Positions 16,403 through 26,229 of a stretch of 64,000 nt of DNA are shown here, piece after piece. The notes under the pieces were generated by a model that was not told the origin of the DNA, made no database searches, and worked only from the letters and a program-made list of their open reading frames with translations. Positions within the stretch are counted from its first letter, which is position 1, and every line of letters starts with the position of its first letter. The position numbers and the translations under genes are program-made. Origin of the DNA: Gorillibacterium timonense. Lineage in GTDB: Bacteria > Bacillota > Bacilli > Paenibacillales > NBRC-103111. The stretch covers positions 1,302,001 to 1,366,000 of the forward strand of contig NZ_LN881724.1 in assembly GCF_001457415.1 (NCBI RefSeq), read 5' to 3'.

Positions 16403-17965
16403 CTATTCATCTCGATTTTTTCTACGGTAATCGGAGGGAGAAATACCTTCAAACTTCTTGAATTTATCACGGAAATAATCGACGTCACTGAAACCGACTT
16501 CATTGGCGGCTTGATGAATCTTGTATCCCTGATCAAGCAACTCCTTAGCTTTTTCAATGCGAACTCTATCCAAATAGCTGTTGAAGGAGTGACCCATGTT
16601 GTTCTTGAAAAGCTTGCCTAGATAGGCGCTGCTGTAGGCAAACACATCCGCAAGCGTTTCGAGTTTCAAATTTTCGCTATAACGACGATGAATAAGATCC
16701 ACCATCCGTTTCATTAGAACATCCATATTGTCACGAACAATGACGCTGCTGTATTGCTCCAGTAGAGATACCATATAACGCTGAAGGCTTAATAGAGAGG
16801 TGTGTCTGTAGATATGCTGGATTTGTTCATCCATACGGGTATGAAAGAACTCAGTCTCTCTGTAATGAGGGGAAAGCTTGTTGAGGAGGAATGTAACGAT
16901 ACGCACAAATCGTGATTTCACGGCCATCTCGGAATAACGAGCGCCGATCATCAGTTCGCCGGCTTCTTGGATCAATCGTTGGATGACACCCTTGCTTCCG
17001 GTATCCATAGCAAAATACAATCGTTCCACGACAGAATCAAGCTTTCTCTCCAATTCTTCTATTCCAACTTGATTCTCCAGCTTAAGTCTAACGGAATCGG
17101 GTCCAATCATGCCGGTGTCGTCATAGAAGAAATGATCTCTCATTCGTGTCAAAGCTGTTTGATGCGATAGTGGAATTTCCTCCAAGGTTTCGACCATATC
17201 ACCTGCAGTGATCATACAGGCCAGGCCGTGAGCGGTAACCGTTTCACGTATTGATTGCACCAGCGCTTTTCGTTCCAGCTCTTTCTGAAATGAGAACTGA
17301 ATCAGAACTCCTACATAGGAGTCAATTGAGAAAACGATACCCCATTCATGTTCTTCGAAGCTCGTTGCAAGCTCTGTCTTCACGGCTGTGGAAGGCCCAT
17401 TATCCGTTTGGTCCTGAAGAAGCAGTCGAATCAATATGATTTGGTAGGTATCTCCCCTTATCCCCGCCTCTACGAATAACCTTTGCGCAACGGGCATAGC
17501 TGCCCGGTCATTCTCCAACAGCAGCGATTGAACCAACATTTCACGACTCCAGCCTTTGACGGCGGCATGCTTTTGGCGATCTAATGTTCTTGCGTCCAAC
17601 CTGGCACATATATTAACTAAGCATTGATGCAATTCGCCTTCATCTACGGGTTTAAGCAGGTAGTTATGAATCCCATATGCCATAGCGGATTTGGCATAGC
17701 TAAAGTCGGCGTAGCCACTGAGGATAATGATAGACAGCTGTGAGTCCAATTCTCGCAGTTCCCGAATTAACTCAAGTCCGCTTTGTCCAGGCATCCGGAT
17801 GTCAATGATCATCAAGTCAGGGGAATAGAGTTTATATTTATAGTGAGCTTCTATAGCATTGGCTGCCGTCTCTGGAACCCGAAATCCAAGGGAGGCCCAA
17901 TCAAGTAAAGTGGTCAGCCCTTCGCGGATCCCTAGTTCATCATCAACAATCAATACACTGTACAT
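16403..17965 (-). CDS. YesN-type response regulator with AraC output domain
   Basis: The 520-residue regulator has a CheY-like receiver at residues 1-120 with the acidic pair D8/D9, phospho-acceptor D55 (MIIDIRMPG) and the conserved lysine in YLLKPVD. A long middle region of about 290 residues precedes a C-terminal AraC-type double HTH (LETLADVFAYSSAYLGKLFK and AANEVGFSDVDYFRDKFKKF). It is the partner of the histidine kinase immediately upstream (1-nt gap) and presumably activates the permease/SBP operon that follows, a recurring arrangement in Paenibacillus and Bacillus sugar loci. Confidence 0.93.
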   Translation of the reverse strand: MYSVLIVDDELGIREGLTTLLDWASLGFRVPETAANAIEAHYKYKLYSPDLMIIDIRMPGQSGLELIRELRELDSQLSIIILSGYADFSYAKSAMAYGIHNYLLKPVDEGELHQCLVNICARLDARTLDRQKHAAVKGWSREMLVQSLLLENDRAAMPVAQRLFVEAGIRGDTYQIILIRLLLQDQTDNGPSTAVKTELATSFEEHEWGIVFSIDSYVGVLIQFSFQKELERKALVQSIRETVTAHGLACMITAGDMVETLEEIPLSHQTALTRMRDHFFYDDTGMIGPDSVRLKLENQVGIEELERKLDSVVERLYFAMDTGSKGVIQRLIQEAGELMIGARYSEMAVKSRFVRIVTFLLNKLSPHYRETEFFHTRMDEQIQHIYRHTSLLSLQRYMVSLLEQYSSVIVRDNMDVLMKRMVDLIHRRYSENLKLETLADVFAYSSAYLGKLFKNNMGHSFNSYLDRVRIEKAKELLDQGYKIHQAANEVGFSDVDYFRDKFKKFEGISPSDYRRKNRDE

Positions 17966-17966
17966 A

Positions 17967-19751
17967 TCAATCTCCCCTTATTGGAATCTCGAAGCTGACT
18001 TGAGTTCCGTACCCGTATTGACTTGCAATGGTCAGCCCATATTCTGGACCATACGTTAGCTGGAGTCGCATATGAATGTTCCTCAGACCGATATGAGGGG
18101 ATTCATCATCATCCTTATTCGCCAATAGTTGTTGGATTTCGTCCATTCGCGTTTTTTTGATGCCGACTCCGTTATCGTATACCTGCACAAAAAGCAGCTT
18201 ATGCTCGATGCGGATGTCTACCCGGACCACTCCCCCATCAATCTGGTTCTCCAGCCCATGAATGACGCAGTTTTCAATAAGCGGCTGAATGATGAGAGGA
18301 GGAACGAGAATTGGATTAGCCAGCGGGTCAACCTGCAACTCATAAGCAAGCCTATCGTCATACCGGAATTTTTGAATCATGAGATAGCATTCAACCGTCT
18401 CCAGCTCGCTTTGCAGGCTGATCAAACTGTTTCCGACCTCCAGGTTTTTGCGCATCATTTTTCCAAGCAGGCGGACGACTTGCGATATATCGGACTGGCC
18501 CCGCACATGAGCTTTCATTCGGATGGCTTCTAAGGCGTTAAACAAGAAATGGGGGTTTATCTGGTTCGCCATCATTTTAAATTTGATTTCGTTTTGCTTC
18601 GCCTCAATCGCATTTTTTTGCCGGTTGGTTTCCTGTACCTCGCTCATCAGGCTGTTAATGTTCCGCACCATGTTGTTGAATTGTCTGGCAAGGTGGCCGA
18701 TTTCATCTTTTCCGTCAATCACGATCGTTGCCGCTAAATTACCGGAGGCGACTTTGGTGAAATGCTTGCTTAATAAGAGAATTCGTCCGGTAAGCAGCCG
18801 CGAAAAAAAGGTGATGAGCAGAATAGCCAAAATGAAAGCGGACAGGATGACAGTGAAGGCCATGAACATGATCCGGTTAGGTTCTTGGACAGTACTAGCA
18901 ACTGAAAAGATGGAAATAATGCGAAGACTGTTAAGACTTCCGCCGGGATACCAGTTGTCAATCATCATTTTAAAAGGCTTACCATCAATGGTTACATTGA
19001 AAAGACCTTGTTTGGAAGCGATCGTATCTGGCTTCCAATTAATCTCATTCAGTGATTTTCCCAGAATATTGCTAAAGTTCGAGGCGACAATATGATCACT
19101 CTCGTCCACAATGATGGTCTCAAAGGTCTCCTGGTTCAGAATCGTGTTAAGCTTATTCGTATTTAAATTGATAACAAGTACACCGGTTGTTCTCTGTTTT
19201 GCAAAATCTACTCTGCGGATCAGGCTTAGATAGTAGCGATCGTTGCGGCTATCCTGTAGGTATTTCCAGGCAACCTGATTCTTTTGAGCCATAGCGGTTT
19301 GATACCACGGCTCTTGTGTGAGCTGCTCATCGATCTGAATAAATTCCCAATTGTTTATAATTGTTGGATTGTTTATATACAATCGGATACTTGAGATCTC
19401 TTTGTTGTAAAGAGATACAAACTCTCGAAAATCGGGATAATCCCAGTATCCCTTCACAACATCGTAGACAGATTCATATTGGTGATTGGCAGCTTCCTCA
19501 AGACGGCTGTCGTTGGATAGACGGTATGCAATGTCTAGAGGAATGTTTAGCATTTCACCCGTTCGCTTCTTAACACGGTCAACATTGGCTGTAATTTGCT
19601 TCAATGTGTTGTCCATAGCCATCTCATGAAGTTCCCTTGTCAGAAACATTCCAACAAGTAGAACAGGGATCAAGGCTGCGCAGGCAAATGAAACAAAAAG
19701 CTTTGTTCGAAGCTTTAAATTGTTAATCCAGTTGATGATACGAGACCACAT
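17967..19751 (-). CDS. YesM-type sensor histidine kinase
   Basis: The protein of about 594 residues has a TM helix near the N-terminus (LFVSFACAALIPVLLVGMFL), a roughly 250-residue extracytoplasmic sensor, a second TM at about residue 290 (FTVILSAFILAILLITFF), a HAMP linker and a His_kinase/HATPase module. The phosphorylated histidine is in QINPHFLFNALEAIRM, and the ATP-binding N box is in IIQPLIENCVIHGLE. ATG 19751 follows GGAGG at 11 nt; the longer frame to 19784 is less likely. It is coupled to the response regulator and should sense a sugar, or a sugar-loaded binding protein, outside the cell. Confidence 0.93.
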   Translation of the reverse strand: MWSRIINWINNLKLRTKLFVSFACAALIPVLLVGMFLTRELHEMAMDNTLKQITANVDRVKKRTGEMLNIPLDIAYRLSNDSRLEEAANHQYESVYDVVKGYWDYPDFREFVSLYNKEISSIRLYINNPTIINNWEFIQIDEQLTQEPWYQTAMAQKNQVAWKYLQDSRNDRYYLSLIRRVDFAKQRTTGVLVINLNTNKLNTILNQETFETIIVDESDHIVASNFSNILGKSLNEINWKPDTIASKQGLFNVTIDGKPFKMMIDNWYPGGSLNSLRIISIFSVASTVQEPNRIMFMAFTVILSAFILAILLITFFSRLLTGRILLLSKHFTKVASGNLAATIVIDGKDEIGHLARQFNNMVRNINSLMSEVQETNRQKNAIEAKQNEIKFKMMANQINPHFLFNALEAIRMKAHVRGQSDISQVVRLLGKMMRKNLEVGNSLISLQSELETVECYLMIQKFRYDDRLAYELQVDPLANPILVPPLIIQPLIENCVIHGLENQIDGGVVRVDIRIEHKLLFVQVYDNGVGIKKTRMDEIQQLLANKDDDESPHIGLRNIHMRLQLTYGPEYGLTIASQYGYGTQVSFEIPIRGD

Positions 19752-19868
19752 AGAAATGACAACCTCCATCATCGGATACAACATTAATAAATCACGGTTA
19801 TGTGAAACGAAATCCGCAGCTCAAGCTTTTCAATAGGATTGGTCGAATCAATGGGGGGTCTTGTTGAA

Positions 19869-19909
19869 GTGTTGTCTGACTGCAGCATTAAGGAACAGGC
19901 AGACAACAC
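19869..19909. repeat. Inverted repeat between kinase and GH43 genes
   Basis: GTGTTGTCTG (19869-19878) and CAGACAACAC (19900-19909) are perfect 10-bp complements around a 21-nt loop, without a T run. It lies between the GH43 stop at 19974 and the kinase start at 19751, both on the minus strand. It may be an imperfect terminator or mRNA-stabilising hairpin after GH43. Confidence 0.45.
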
Positions 19910-19973
19910 GGTATATCTGAGAAGGATGGAACGGAGGACGTAATGATGAAGTCATATGAATGTGTTAAGAATC

Positions 19974-21464
19974 TTATAGGTATTCCAAATTGAATTTTGT
20001 GAACTCTGCTAAAGAGTCTTTTCCATATGCGTATAACCCAATGATAACGCCTGTAAAACCTCCTGCGACTTCAGAAGAAAGGTATTTTGTCTGTGCTGTT
20101 CCCAAGAGAATTTCTTTGTCATTTGTGTGAGCGAGGAACGTATAGCGTTCATTGCTGGACCGAATAATAAGTGTTGCATGATTGCTTCCTTCCAGGGCAA
20201 TTTCATTCATAATGGTTTTTACATCCCCAATATTTATACGCTCGATGAGCTTATAGACGCCTCCGTCATAGCGGATAGCTAGATCATAATGATGATGTTC
20301 ATCCATATAGATCGTGATACCCGACTCTCCAATTGTTAGATTAACGTTGCAAGATATCGAAACATTGAAATCCTTTTGGCGGATACCGATGAAGGTTGGG
20401 GAGTCGGCTTGATCAAGGCTGATTTCGGTTCCTTTTAGCGTGATTTGGTTTTGCTCGAGACTGTAATTTTGCTTATGTGGCAGACGAAGGAAGCACCAAT
20501 CTTTGTCCCAATTGGTATTCTCAAATGTATATCTTTGCTTATCTTGTTGTACAACAGCAGTTGGAATGCGATCGGTTTCAAAAAACGTTCTCGTAACACC
20601 GTTATCTCCTGCGGTAAACCACCCATCATCACCAAAAGTAACTGGCGTAAGGAATACCTCTCGGCCAAGGTGATGGTAGGGAAGCCATTGACCGCTTTGT
20701 CGGAACCCCAAATGGAGCATCCACCAATGACCATTATTATCTTCAATAAGATCGCCATGGCCAACAGCCTGTATGTGATAACCGCCCATGTTCCGGTTTG
20801 TTAATACCGGATTATGAGGGTAAGATTTGAAAGGCCCATGGATAGAATCGCCGCATGCATAGGTGACCATATGGCCAAATTCAGTACCGCCTTCAGCCGC
20901 TACAAGATAATACTTGTTGTTAATCTTGTACATATGGGGAGCTTCAAGAAAACGTCCGCCTGTTCCAGTCCAAATCGTGCGACTTGGCGTTATCTTTCGT
21001 CCCGTTCTAATGTCAATTTCACACTGAACGATGCCATCAATATTAAAATCATCTTTTCCATTACTCATAAAGAAGGTTTTTCCATTTTCGAAATACAAAT
21101 CCGGGTCGATGCCTTGTTGATCGACAAAAATAGGTTCAGACCACTCGCCGTATATATCATCGGTCCAAACATAAAAATTTTGACGAGTAGTGTCATTGGT
21201 CGTGGTCATATAAAATCGACCGTTATCATGTCGGATTGTAGGAGCAAATACACCGCCCGAGCTGTTCACCTGATCAAGTTGGATCTGACTAGCTCTTGTT
21301 AAGCAATGACCGATTTGCTTCCAATTGATTAAATCTTTGCTTTCAAAAAGAGGAACACCCGGGAAATACTGCATTGAACTACACACGAGATAATAAGTGT
21401 CTTCTACTTTGCATACGCTAGGATCCGGATAAAACCCCTTGATGACCGGATTGGAATATCTCAT
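19974..21464 (-). CDS. Glycoside hydrolase family 43 (beta-xylosidase/arabinofuranosidase type)
   Basis: This 496-residue protein has no signal peptide and so is cytoplasmic. The five-bladed propeller of GH43 is indicated by the base D14 in FYPDPSV, the pKa-modulating Asp in GIDPDLYF at about residue 127 and the general acid Glu in RFLEAPHMY at about residue 180. A C-terminal beta-sandwich (from about residue 310: ENTNWDKDWCFLRLPHKQNYS) is like the beta-xylosidase C-terminal concanavalin-like domain. It would trim imported xylo- or arabino-oligosaccharides from the non-reducing end. Which sugar is preferred cannot be decided from the sequence. A cre-like site and a divergent regulator lie upstream. 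Confidence 0.92.
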   Translation of the reverse strand: MRYSNPVIKGFYPDPSVCKVEDTYYLVCSSMQYFPGVPLFESKDLINWKQIGHCLTRASQIQLDQVNSSGGVFAPTIRHDNGRFYMTTTNDTTRQNFYVWTDDIYGEWSEPIFVDQQGIDPDLYFENGKTFFMSNGKDDFNIDGIVQCEIDIRTGRKITPSRTIWTGTGGRFLEAPHMYKINNKYYLVAAEGGTEFGHMVTYACGDSIHGPFKSYPHNPVLTNRNMGGYHIQAVGHGDLIEDNNGHWWMLHLGFRQSGQWLPYHHLGREVFLTPVTFGDDGWFTAGDNGVTRTFFETDRIPTAVVQQDKQRYTFENTNWDKDWCFLRLPHKQNYSLEQNQITLKGTEISLDQADSPTFIGIRQKDFNVSISCNVNLTIGESGITIYMDEHHHYDLAIRYDGGVYKLIERINIGDVKTIMNEIALEGSNHATLIIRSSNERYTFLAHTNDKEILLGTAQTKYLSSEVAGGFTGVIIGLYAYGKDSLAEFTKFNLEYL

Positions 21465-21555
21465 TTCATCACCTCATCATAAAATCACATGAATATGAAT
21501 CACGCTGCTAAAAAAATTAAACAACATCATTCGGTAACTTACAATGTAGTTAGAT

Positions 21556-21569
21556 TGAAAGCGCTTGTT
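21556..21569. promoter_or_regulatory. Candidate cre (CcpA) site between GH43 and its divergent regulator
   Basis: TGAAAGCGCTTGTT matches the cre consensus at about 12 of 14 positions. It lies 91 nt from the GH43 start and 59 nt from the regulator start, so it could affect either promoter. Confidence 0.5.
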
Positions 21570-21627
21570 AAATCTATTAAAATAATAAAAATGTGAATTT
21601 AGTCTTGTTGGTTAGGAGATCATAAGC

Positions 21628-22533
21628 ATGATAAAGGCGAATGGAGAAGCCAAGTATTTGCCCTTGTATGAGGCGCTTGCTAGCGAAGTGAGATGGAAGA
21701 TCATGAAATTGATTGCTGACAAAGAAATGAACGTGAAAGATATAGCTGTCGCGTTAGAGCTGAGCCCGTCCATTGTTACGATGCACATTCGAAAACTTGA
21801 ACGAGCCGGTTTAATCGAAAGTCGCAGAGTGAGACTTAATGGAGGAACGCACAAGCTGTGTACACTCAAACTACAAACAGTTGAAGTTGAGTTGCCATTA
21901 GCCAAAAAGGAGGAGAAGTTCAAAGAACAGACCATATCCGTCGGCCATTATACCGCATTTGAAATCTATCCGACGTGTGGTCTAGGCACGCTCGAAAAGG
22001 AAATCGGGGTTTGGGATGATCCGCGCTATTTTATGGATCCTGAAAGGGTGAATGCAGCCATTCTGTGGTTTGGCAGGGGTTATGTGGAATACAAAACACC
22101 TAACTATCTGCTTCCCGATCAAACTGCCGATTTTCTTGAAATATCAATGGAATTGGCTTCGGAAGCACCTGGCTTGAGGGATCATTGGCCATCTGATATA
22201 AGATTCATATTTAATGGAGTTTCTCTTGGAACGTGGACAAGTCCTGCTGATTTTGGAAGAGCGGCTCGTGGGAGATATACGCCGAAGTGGTGGCATCGAA
22301 ATGTAAATCAATATGGGCTATTGAAGACGATCCGTGTCGACGCCTTAGGTACTTTTATAGATGGGGAATGGATGTCGGATGTGACCGTGGGAGATATCAA
22401 GCTGGAGGAACCCTTTTGGACACTTCGTTTCACAGTAGACGAACAAGCGGTTCACATAGGTGGTTTGACACTCTATGGAGCAGGGTTTGGTAATCATGAT
22501 CAGGACATTGTGATTCGGGTGCACCTGTCATGA
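21628..22533 (+). CDS. ArsR-like winged-helix regulator with C-terminal effector-like domain
   Basis: The first 80 or so residues are an ArsR/MarR-like winged helix (LYEALASEVRWKIMKLIADK, MNVKDIAVALELSPSIVTMH, RKLERAGLIESRRV). They lack the metal-binding cysteine pattern of classical ArsR. The remaining 200 residues form a separate domain rich in aromatic residues and beta-prone segments (YTAFEIYPTCGLGTLEKEIG, WPSDIRFIFNGVSLGTW) that I cannot assign to a family; it may bind a sugar ligand. The gene is divergent from GH43, the typical position of its regulator. RBS AGGAG precedes ATG 21628. Confidence 0.75.
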   Translation: MIKANGEAKYLPLYEALASEVRWKIMKLIADKEMNVKDIAVALELSPSIVTMHIRKLERAGLIESRRVRLNGGTHKLCTLKLQTVEVELPLAKKEEKFKEQTISVGHYTAFEIYPTCGLGTLEKEIGVWDDPRYFMDPERVNAAILWFGRGYVEYKTPNYLLPDQTADFLEISMELASEAPGLRDHWPSDIRFIFNGVSLGTWTSPADFGRAARGRYTPKWWHRNVNQYGLLKTIRVDALGTFIDGEWMSDVTVGDIKLEEPFWTLRFTVDEQAVHIGGLTLYGAGFGNHDQDIVIRVHLS

Positions 22534-22742
22534 CCTTCAATATCCTTCAAGTTTATGGTGGCTTCTCATTGCCCATATAGCTAGGATTTATCGTGTATTG
22601 ATCGTTGAAGTAATGCCTACTTCCTTAAAAACATGTTGTCACGCTTGCCTCTGATTGGCGATAGGACCAGTAATGAGCGAGTACCTTTTAACACCCTTTA
22701 AAGGCTACTAATCAACCCCGCCGTTACATAATAAAATGAAAG

Positions 22743-22772
22743 AGGCCCAAGCAATGACGCTTGGGCCTTTTT
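22743..22772. terminator. Bidirectional terminator
   Basis: AGGCCCAAGC-AATGAC-GCTTGGGCCT is followed by TTTT. It separates the convergent HTH regulator and the oligopeptide/OsmC operon. Confidence 0.88.
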
Positions 22773-22802
22773 GACGTGGACAGGGGTCTGCCGTGTTGCA
22801 GC

Positions 22803-23189
22803 TCAGACTTCCGTCAATTGAATCTCCGGACTGATGCGAAGCGTGTTGCTGATCGTGCACAACAGCTCCACCTTTTTGAGCAGCTTTTCCTTAACTTCCG
22901 GGCTGATTGACTTCGGTAGAGAGACCTCCAGATTGAAATCGGAGAAGCGGCTGTTGACCCCGCTTCTCTTTGACGCGGCTACTTTCACCACAATCTCCGA
23001 CGGGTCGGCCTGGATTCCGTTCAGCTCCAGCTGCTTTTGCAGGGTTATGGAGATGCACAGCCCTAAAGACGCCTCCAGCAATTCCTTGGGATTGAGTCCT
23101 TCCAAGTTGGGAGCTGTCGTTCCGATCAGCTGAAAGCCTTGTTCGTTGTAAATTTCATTTTGGCCGTCGTTATAGCGAATAGTCGTCAT
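22803..23189 (-). CDS. OsmC-family peroxiredoxin-like protein
   Basis: The 128-residue protein fits the OsmC/Ohr fold. Both conserved cysteines are present: one in ASLGLCISITLQ on the central helix and one in VELLCTISNTLR, the pair that reduces organic hydroperoxides. ATG 23189 (AAGGA 9 nt upstream) is preferred to the longer frame. It lies 22 nt after the last ABC-transporter gene, so it is probably the last cistron of that operon, an unusual partner for a peptide importer. Thiol-dependent peroxide or organic-disulfide detoxification is the family role; the substrate here is unknown. Confidence 0.85.
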   Translation of the reverse strand: MTTIRYNDGQNEIYNEQGFQLIGTTAPNLEGLNPKELLEASLGLCISITLQKQLELNGIQADPSEIVVKVAASKRSGVNSRFSDFNLEVSLPKSISPEVKEKLLKKVELLCTISNTLRISPEIQLTEV

Positions 23190-23211
23190 GCGAATCATTC
23201 CTTTCCAAGGT

Positions 23212-24228
23212 TTAAATCAACAGGCAGGCTGCTTTATGGCCGGGTCGGATTTCTCTCAATTCCGGAGTCTCTCGCTTGCATCGTTCGGTAGCGAGCGGGC
23301 AACGCGTATGGAAGGCGCAGCCGGAAGGAGGAGAGAGAGGAGAGGGGATTTCGCCCTTCAGGACGATCCGTTCTCTTCGGCCAACACGCGCGGCATCCGG
23401 TACCGCCGAGAACAGAGCGCGAGTATACGGATGGAGCTGATCACGGAATAATGCATCGGTGGGGGCTTCTTCCACGATTCGCCCGAGGTACATAATACCG
23501 ATCCGGTCCGAGATGTACCGGACTACGCTGATGTCATGGGTGATAAACAGCATGGTCAGCTTTCGTTCCCGCTGCAGCTGTCTCAGCCTATTAAGCATCT
23601 GCGATTGGATCGACACATCGAGGGCCGATACCGGCTCATCCAGCACCAGAATTTTCGGGTTGAGGATCAGCGCCCTCGCGAGCCCGAGGCGCTGCCGCTG
23701 TCCACCAGAGAACTCATGCGGATAACGGAAATAGTGCTCGGGTTGAAGGCCAACCGCTTCGAGGATCTCGAATGCCATCTCTTGACGTTCCCGCTTGCTG
23801 CCGATCCCGTGAATGATCAGCGGTTCTTCTAAGATAGAGCCAATTCGCTTGCGCGGATTGAGAGAAGAGAAGGGGTCCTGGAAGACGAGCTGGAGCTCTT
23901 TCCGCATCTGCTGAAGCTCTCGGTTCGACAGCTTGGTCAGATCGCGCTCCTCATACCAAACCTCGCCCGAGGTTGCGGAAGTCAGACCAAGCAAGGTGCG
24001 CCCGGTTGTGCTTTTGCCTGAGCCGGATTCTCCTACGAGACCATAGGTCTCGCCTTCATAGAGCTGGAAGGACACATCCGCAACCGCCTGGACGCTCTTG
24101 CGCGGGCCCAATAGCTTGCCGAACGGGCTATGGACCGGATAGTGCTTGCTCAATTGGCTCACATTCAACAGAGGGGCTGGCTTCGACATGACTTCCTTTA
24201 CGGTTCCCCTATCATGGACGGTCGTCAT
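23212..24228 (-). CDS. Oligopeptide-type ABC transporter ATP-binding protein (OppF/DppF-like)
   Basis: This 338-residue ATPase has the Walker A motif GESGSGKST, the signature LSGGQRQRLGLARAL, Walker B ILVLDEP and the H-loop FITHD, followed by the oligopeptide-type C-terminal extension with a CAFHTRCPLATERC cysteine cluster. It would pair with the OppD-like subunit upstream, whose gene it overlaps by 4 nt (ATGA). A second start 13 codons in (MSKPAPLLNV, after AAAGGAAG) is possible. Confidence 0.93.
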   Translation of the reverse strand: MTTVHDRGTVKEVMSKPAPLLNVSQLSKHYPVHSPFGKLLGPRKSVQAVADVSFQLYEGETYGLVGESGSGKSTTGRTLLGLTSATSGEVWYEERDLTKLSNRELQQMRKELQLVFQDPFSSLNPRKRIGSILEEPLIIHGIGSKRERQEMAFEILEAVGLQPEHYFRYPHEFSGGQRQRLGLARALILNPKILVLDEPVSALDVSIQSQMLNRLRQLQRERKLTMLFITHDISVVRYISDRIGIMYLGRIVEEAPTDALFRDQLHPYTRALFSAVPDAARVGRRERIVLKGEIPSPLSPPSGCAFHTRCPLATERCKRETPELREIRPGHKAACLLI

Positions 24229-25232
24229 GGGCTAACACCTTCTCCCTCCTGCTGAAGATTCGCATAATGCCAGCATTTCACCTTGTGATTCTCTGTAGCA
24301 TTCTCGAGAGGCGGCTCCTCCTGCCGGCATTTGTCATCGGCAAAGGGACAGCGTGTGGAGAAGCGGCATCCCTTCGGGATATGGTGCAGGGACGGAACCG
24401 TACCGGTAATGACGCTCAGCGGCTCGTCTCGGTTGGTGTCCAGGCGCGGAAGCGATTGAAGGAGGCCTTGCGTGTACGGGTGAAGCGGTGAACGGAAGAG
24501 TTCACGGACGGGTGCATCCTCGATGATCTGGCCCAAATACATGACCTTCACGGTAGTGCAAATCTCCGAAACGACACCGAGGTCATGGGTGATAAAGACG
24601 ACGCCCATGTGCAGCTGTTCATTCAAGCTGAGGATGAGGTCGAGGATCTGGGCTTGGATGGTTACATCGAGCGCTGTGGTCGGCTCATCTGCAATCAGCA
24701 GCTTGGGCTGACAGGCAAGGGCTATCGCGATCATCGCCCGCTGCTGCATGCCTCCGGACAGCTCATGAGGGTAGCTGTCCACCCGAGTCTCCGGAGATGA
24801 AATGCCCGTCAACCGTAGAATCTCGATGCTTCTCTTCCGGGCTTCCTTGCGGGACAAGCCTTGATGCTGGATTAATCCTTCCGCAATCTGATTGCCGATG
24901 GTGTAGACCGGGTTCAGTGAGGTTAACGGGTCTTGAAAGATCATCGACAGCTCATTGCCGCGGATTTCTCGCATGCGAGAGAGCGGAAGCTCCAACAGAT
25001 TCCGTCCTTGAAAGCGAACCTCGCCCTCATACTCGATGGCATCGGTATGATCCAAGAGCCGCATCAGCGACTGGGCCATCACGCTTTTCCCCGAACCCGA
25101 TTCACCCACTACCCCGACAATTTCTCCGGGATGGACGGTGAAGCTGACTCCGTCGACGGCAGTGACTCTTCCGCGATCCGTATAAAAATGAGTACGTAAA
25201 TCCTTGATTTCCAACAGGGGTTCTATCGGCAT
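24225..25232 (-). CDS. Oligopeptide-type ABC transporter ATP-binding protein (OppD/DppD-like)
   Basis: This 335-residue ATPase shows Walker [10 protein letters not shown], signature [15 protein letters not shown], Walker B LLIADEP, the switch histidine FITHD and the C-terminal [14 protein letters not shown] extension. ATG 25232 follows GGAGGAAG by a few bases; the longer frame to 25385 overlaps the permease gene and has no RBS. It is coupled to the OppF-like gene. Confidence 0.93.
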   Translation of the reverse strand: MPIEPLLEIKDLRTHFYTDRGRVTAVDGVSFTVHPGEIVGVVGESGSGKSVMAQSLMRLLDHTDAIEYEGEVRFQGRNLLELPLSRMREIRGNELSMIFQDPLTSLNPVYTIGNQIAEGLIQHQGLSRKEARKRSIEILRLTGISSPETRVDSYPHELSGGMQQRAMIAIALACQPKLLIADEPTTALDVTIQAQILDLILSLNEQLHMGVVFITHDLGVVSEICTTVKVMYLGQIIEDAPVRELFRSPLHPYTQGLLQSLPRLDTNRDEPLSVITGTVPSLHHIPKGCRFSTRCPFADDKCRQEEPPLENATENHKVKCWHYANLQQEGEGVSP

Positions 25233-25287
25233 GGAACTTCCTCCAGTATCTAGCAAACTAGCGATTTGGTCGAGGGGCAGGCGAGCT

Positions 25288-26214
25288 TCAACCTTTCTTG
25301 CGCAAGCTCCATTTCCTAGGGCGCTGCGGCTTGATGTGGGGATCCCAATAATCCCGGAGGCCATCCCCCAGAAGGTTGAGTGCAAGCACGGACAGAATCA
25401 GCGCTGTGCCGGGAAAGACGACCATCCACCAAGCCTTGTAGATGACCAGCTTGCCAGCCTGGAGGATATTGCCCCAGCTTGCGGCAGGGGCGGGAATGCC
25501 GACTCCGAGAAAGCTGAGTGCGGCTTCCGAGATAATCGCTTCCGCAAAGACGAAGGTGGCCTGGACGAGCAGGATGGACAAGGTGTTGGGGGCGATATGC
25601 CCCCAGATGATCCGGCTTGCTCCCGCTCCTTGGGACTTGATCGCTTCGATATAGGTTTGCTCCCGGACGACGAGCGCTCGAGAGCGAACGACCCTGGCAA
25701 TGTTGGGGGTGAATACCACCGTCAGAGCGATGATGACGTTCAGGGCCGATGCTCCCAGCGCAGACATTAAGGCGATAGCCAGCAGAATGGCCGGAATGGC
25801 GACCAGGCCGTCACAAATGCGCATCAGGATGTGATCGAGTGCGCGATAGTAGCTGGCATACAAGCCGATAATCAAGCCGAGCGTAGAGGAGATCAGCGCA
25901 ACCGCCAAGCCGACGCTCATCGAGACCTGGGCGCCGTAGACAAGCCGAGTCAGCAGATCGCGCCCAAACTCATCCGTCCCGAGCAGATGCTCCGCTCCTG
26001 GAGGCTTCAGTCGCTCGACGATCTTCATTTCGTTTGGTGAATAGGAGGTGAGAAAAGGTCCGAGAAGCGCGAGTGCCAGCAGGAGAATGAGCAACCCGGC
26101 TCCGATCACCAGAGCATAGTTGGTTCGAAGCTTCTGATTCCGCAGCCCTCGCTGTTCCTTCACTAATTTTTTGCGCATTTCCGCAATGTCCTCATGCGAA
26201 TGGAGAGTGCTCAT
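25288..26214 (-). CDS. Oligopeptide-type ABC transporter permease (OppC/DppC-like)
   Basis: The 308-residue membrane subunit has a cytoplasmic N-terminus, a first TM (YALVIGAGLLILLLALALLG), the OppC-type periplasmic start (HLLGTDEFGRDLLTRLVYGA) and five further membrane segments. The ATPase-contact loop is near GAGASRIIWGHIAPN. Start ATG 26214 is chosen because AAAGGA is 9 nt upstream, whereas the ATG three codons earlier abuts it. It is 15 nt after the OppB-like gene. Confidence 0.93.
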   Translation of the reverse strand: MSTLHSHEDIAEMRKKLVKEQRGLRNQKLRTNYALVIGAGLLILLLALALLGPFLTSYSPNEMKIVERLKPPGAEHLLGTDEFGRDLLTRLVYGAQVSMSVGLAVALISSTLGLIIGLYASYYRALDHILMRICDGLVAIPAILLAIALMSALGASALNVIIALTVVFTPNIARVVRSRALVVREQTYIEAIKSQGAGASRIIWGHIAPNTLSILLVQATFVFAEAIISEAALSFLGVGIPAPAASWGNILQAGKLVIYKAWWMVVFPGTALILSVLALNLLGDGLRDYWDPHIKPQRPRKWSLRKKG

Positions 26215-26229
26215 GGCATGCATTCCTTT

